Of a stretch of 64,000 bases of DNA, positions 60,679 through 64,000 are shown one piece after another (position 1 is the stretch's first letter; each line of letters opens with the position of its first letter). The stretch is from an uncultured Aliivibrio sp. Lineage in GTDB: Bacteria > Pseudomonadota > Gammaproteobacteria > Enterobacterales > Vibrionaceae. The notes under the pieces were generated by a model. It was not told the origin of the DNA. It saw only the letters and a program-made list of their open reading frames with translations, and searched no databases. Both the position numbers and the translations under genes were made by a program. The stretch spans positions 124,001 through 188,000 of the forward strand of contig NZ_CAMLHO010000002.1 of NCBI RefSeq assembly GCF_946479765.1, given 5' to 3'.

Positions 60679-63099
60679 TTAGAAAGTTCGCCCGATGGTA
60701 AAACTAAAGAATTCTTCATCATCACCTTCATAAATCTTCACAGGTTTCGCAACTGAGAATACTAATGGCCCCATTGGTGACATCCACTGCAATGCTGCAC
60801 CATACGAAGAACGGAAATTAGATGGGTCAGAGTAATCGTAATAATACTGCTTACCTGGCATATCATTTTTAGGATCTTTATAATCAAATTCCGTATCCCA
60901 CACACTCGCCATATCAAAGAACACACTGGTACGAATTTGACCTTGTGTTTCTTCACTAGCAAATGGTGTAGGTACGATCAACTCAATACTCGCAAGCGCG
61001 GTAGCATTACCACCTACCGAATCATCTGTTGCTTTATAATTTGGATTATTTCCTATTGCGTCTTCATTATAAACCGCTTTCGGACCTGCTGAGTTTGAAC
61101 CAAAACCACGTAAGGTTGTAAAGCCACCTGCATAAAAGTTCTCATAGAATGGATACAGGTTATCATTTCCCTCAGTTTGACCATAACCATTACCATAGCC
61201 TGCTTTACCACGCATCAGTAACGCAAACTCATGTTTCTTGGTTAATGGGAAATACTGACGAACTTCATATTGTGCTTTAAAAAACTGAGAATCTGAATTC
61301 GGCGTCGTTATTTTATAAGATGCTCGTTGGTAGTTACCTGCTGTTGGGAAATACCCTTTATTCAGGTTATTACGAGTCCAAGATAACGTCACATCAAAAT
61401 CATCAACAATCAATGTTTGATCCGCTTCATCATAAGAGTCACCTACAGAAGTTAAATACTGTTCAATTTGTAGATAACCGTCTAGATTTGAGATCTTGTT
61501 ATGTGTATAGCCCACACCAATCTCAAAGTAGTTAAGCTCATCAAATGGGAAACCCCACGTTAAGCTTGTACCATAACTTTGGTTGGTATAATCGATGATA
61601 CCCGCATCAGACGCTTCAAATTCGTTATAGAAGATTTTACCACCTAAACTGACACCATCTAGGTTCCAGTAAGGGTCTCGATAATCTAAGCTAATGTTCT
61701 TTTGGTAATCGTTCATCATCGCATTGATACCCACACGATTACCAGAACCAACGAAGTTATCTTGCTGAAGGCCGACTTGGAAGCTTATGCCTGATTCAGT
61801 ACCGTAACCGACACCAAAGTTAACACTGCCTGAGTTGGCTTCTTTTACTGAATAAACCAGATCAACTTGATCATCAGAGCCGGGAACACGAATGGTTTGA
61901 ACATCAACAGTTTCAAAGAAACCCAAACGGTTTAAACGGTTTTTACCGGTTTCAATCGACTTAGAGTTCAACCAAGCACTTTCCATTTGACGCATTTCAC
62001 GACGTAACACTTCGTCTTTCGTTGAGGTATTACCAATAAATTTAATGTCACGAACGTAAATACGATTACCCGCCTCAACATTAATAACTAAAGATACCGT
62101 TTGGTTCTCATCATCAAATTCAGGCATGGTACGTACTTGAGGGTAAGCATAGCCTGCTTCACCTAAAATACGTTTAACATTTTCTTCTAAACGAGTAACC
62201 GCAGAACCGTTATAGACGTCGCCATCTTCAAAAGGAACCAGTTTAGTAAACTCTTCTTCTTTACCGATCAACTCACCTTGAAATTTAACACCACTGACGG
62301 TGTAAGGTTCGCCTTCCTCTACTGTTAAGGCAATATAAACACCTTTCTTATCAGGAGAAATCGACACTTGAGTTGAGTCTACTTGGAACTTCAAATAACC
62401 ACGATCGAGATAATATGAACGTAGAGCTTCAATATCCCCGGCTAATACTTGCTTCTGATACTTTTCATCCGCTAAGAAGTTCCACCAAGCTACATCAACA
62501 TTAAGGTTGAAACGGCCTAATAGTTCATCATCAGTAAATACGGTATTACCGATAAAGTTAATTTGCTGAATTTTAGCTGACACGCCTTCAGTAAATACAA
62601 ACTTTAAATCGGCACGATTACGAGGAAGAGGCGTGACAACGGCATGTACAGTCGCGTTATATTTACCGACACTGTAGTAGAAATCTTCTAAACCTTTTTC
62701 AATATTACTCAGTGTTGTTCTATCTAGGGCCTCACCAACACGAAGAGAAGATGCTTCTAAATTCTGTTGCATCTGCTCTTCTTTAATCGCTTTATTTCCT
62801 GAGAACGAAATATTTGCAATCGTTGGACGCTCTGTCACTTTAATCAGTAGCGCATTACCATCACGAAAGACTTTCACATCTTCGAAATTACCAGAAGCAA
62901 ACAGTGCTTGAATAACTTGAGACACGTCTTGCTGGCTCATTGAATCGCCAATTCGGACAGGCGTTTTAAGTAATGCAGCACCTAAAGCAACACGCTGCAA
63001 TCCCTCAAAGCGTATATCATCAACCACAAATATTTCTGCGCTCTGCGCTGCCACACTGCTAAAAAGCAGCGAAGCAATCAACAATTTTTTCATCGCCAT
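60679..63099 (-). CDS. bamA: outer-membrane assembly protein BamA
   Basis: Essential Omp85 protein of the BAM complex. Signal peptide (about 1-20), five POTRA domains (about 22-425), then a 16-strand barrel ending in the C-terminal phenylalanine. The VRGF-type motif reads [10 protein letters not shown]. 806 residues. ATG at 63099 or 63093. Downstream of rseP, upstream of skp. Confidence 0.98.
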   Translation of the reverse strand: MAMKKLLIASLLFSSVAAQSAEIFVVDDIRFEGLQRVALGAALLKTPVRIGDSMSQQDVSQVIQALFASGNFEDVKVFRDGNALLIKVTERPTIANISFSGNKAIKEEQMQQNLEASSLRVGEALDRTTLSNIEKGLEDFYYSVGKYNATVHAVVTPLPRNRADLKFVFTEGVSAKIQQINFIGNTVFTDDELLGRFNLNVDVAWWNFLADEKYQKQVLAGDIEALRSYYLDRGYLKFQVDSTQVSISPDKKGVYIALTVEEGEPYTVSGVKFQGELIGKEEEFTKLVPFEDGDVYNGSAVTRLEENVKRILGEAGYAYPQVRTMPEFDDENQTVSLVINVEAGNRIYVRDIKFIGNTSTKDEVLRREMRQMESAWLNSKSIETGKNRLNRLGFFETVDVQTIRVPGSDDQVDLVYSVKEANSGSVNFGVGYGTESGISFQVGLQQDNFVGSGNRVGINAMMNDYQKNISLDYRDPYWNLDGVSLGGKIFYNEFEASDAGIIDYTNQSYGTSLTWGFPFDELNYFEIGVGYTHNKISNLDGYLQIEQYLTSVGDSYDEADQTLIVDDFDVTLSWTRNNLNKGYFPTAGNYQRASYKITTPNSDSQFFKAQYEVRQYFPLTKKHEFALLMRGKAGYGNGYGQTEGNDNLYPFYENFYAGGFTTLRGFGSNSAGPKAVYNEDAIGNNPNYKATDDSVGGNATALASIELIVPTPFASEETQGQIRTSVFFDMASVWDTEFDYKDPKNDMPGKQYYYDYSDPSNFRSSYGAALQWMSPMGPLVFSVAKPVKIYEGDDEEFFSFTIGRTF

Positions 63100-63127
63100 A
63101 ATACGTTTCTAATTCCCTTGCTACTAC

Positions 63128-64000
63128 TTAAAGGCGCATAAAGTCGTTAAATAAAGCGACCGCCATTAATGACATGATCATTGCTGTACCTACTTTATAA
63201 CCAATCTCTTGAATTCGTTCCGATACTGGCTTACGCGTAATGCCTTCAATAGCAAAAAATAGTAAATGCCCGCCATCCAGAACAGGAAGAGGTAATAAGT
63301 TAATAATGCCTAAATTAACACTAATTAAGGCCAAAAATCCTAAAAATGAAACTAAACCATATTCAGCAGTTGCTCCCGCTCCTTTCGCAATAGAAATGGG
63401 ACCGCTTAAATTGTTTAAAGCAACATCACCCGTGAACAATTTTTTTGTCATGGTTAATGTTAAATCAATAATACTGCCTGTTTTCTCAATCGCCTTTCCA
63501 AGCGATACGATTGGGCCGTATTGTTTTTCATAACGATAGCCTTCAGGCCACGCTTCATAAATCGGTGATACACCAGCAAAACCAATAATTTTACCATTAG
63601 CGATTTCTTTACTATCTGGCGTTAATGTCAGTGCTATTTTCTCATCATCACGAACAATCATCAATGCTACTGGTTGATTTGGATTAGCTTGTATCACATC
63701 AACCATATCTTGCCACTCTGTTAATTGTTCTCCATTAACAGAAAGTAAGCGGTCACCAACAAGTAAACCTGACTTCTGTGCAGCACTGTTTGGGCTTACA
63801 TTCGCAACATCTAACGTAAGAGCGGGGCGATAAGGAAGAAAACCTAACGACACCATTGGTGAATCTTTTTCTGGATCAAAGGCCCAATCTGTTAAGTCAA
63901 GACGCTTTGTCACATCAACACCGATATTATCTTTATCGCTGTAAGTCACGGTCATTGATTCATCACCAATGTGAGAAACAATCGCCATATTTACCGCTTC
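63128..64000 (-). CDS. rseP: regulated intramembrane protease RseP, C-terminal part (cut by window edge)
   Basis: Site-2 protease that cleaves RseA to release sigma-E. The visible 291 residues include the second PDZ domain (NSAAQKSGLLVGDRLLSVNG) and the C-terminal metal motif NLLPLPVLDGGHLLF. The N-terminal HEXXH lies beyond 64000. The frame is open to the edge. Precedes bamA by 28 bases. Confidence 0.95.
   Translation of the reverse strand, partial: EAVNMAIVSHIGDESMTVTYSDKDNIGVDVTKRLDLTDWAFDPEKDSPMVSLGFLPYRPALTLDVANVSPNSAAQKSGLLVGDRLLSVNGEQLTEWQDMVDVIQANPNQPVALMIVRDDEKIALTLTPDSKEIANGKIIGFAGVSPIYEAWPEGYRYEKQYGPIVSLGKAIEKTGSIIDLTLTMTKKLFTGDVALNNLSGPISIAKGAGATAEYGLVSFLGFLALISVNLGIINLLPLPVLDGGHLLFFAIEGITRKPVSERIQEIGYKVGTAMIMSLMAVALFNDFMRL

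Overview
The window looks like chromosome I of an Aliivibrio species (A. fischeri or a close relative). Gene orders and protein sequences are those of a gammaproteobacterium of the Vibrionaceae: napFDABC divergent from narQP, Vibrio-type DUF2956 and DUF2897 proteins, and an AT-rich base composition. The species call is inferred from protein likeness and gene order only.

About 1-5035 is accessory DNA. It holds a phage-type beta-class DNA methyltransferase and a translationally coupled pair made of a superfamily-1 helicase-like ATPase and a small protein of unknown function. Next come a 3' half of a tRNA-Trp gene followed by a tRNA-type terminator, and a decayed gene remnant. The island abuts zipA exactly where ligA normally follows, so ligA has been displaced out of view or the locus is rearranged. 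This is the part most likely to hold something undescribed.

From about 5040 onward the window is core chromosome: zipA; cysZ-cysK (sulfate uptake and cysteine synthesis); ptsH-ptsI-crr (general sugar phosphotransferase proteins); yfeX with a yfeZ-like gene (dye-decolorising peroxidase neighbourhood); the periplasmic nitrate reductase operon napFDABC plus a 44-residue membrane gene, facing its likely regulators narQ-narP; yffB-dapE; an M15 peptidase; bamC-dapA; gcvR-bcp; perM, a tusA-like gene, bepA and arsC; a uraA/upp/purMN block; yafJ-gmhA facing fadE; dnaQ facing rnhA; yafS facing gloB; mltD and a YIP1 gene; yafD-glnB; and a cytochrome c.

The right end is a long leftward run for envelope and replication functions: rseP (cut by the window edge), bamA, skp, lpxD, fabZ, lpxA, lpxB, rnhB, dnaE, accA and tilS. 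Outer-membrane protein assembly, lipid A synthesis, fatty acid synthesis and DNA polymerase III are therefore linked on one strand. Intercistronic hairpins lie between lpxD and fabZ and between lpxA and lpxB; the second has the form of an intrinsic terminator.

Regulatory sites readable by eye include a NarP/NarL-type 7-2-7 repeat and an FNR-like box between napF and narQ, a PurR-like operator before purM, a FadR-like box before fadE, and many intrinsic terminators. No rRNA, intact tRNA, CRISPR array or insertion sequence was seen.
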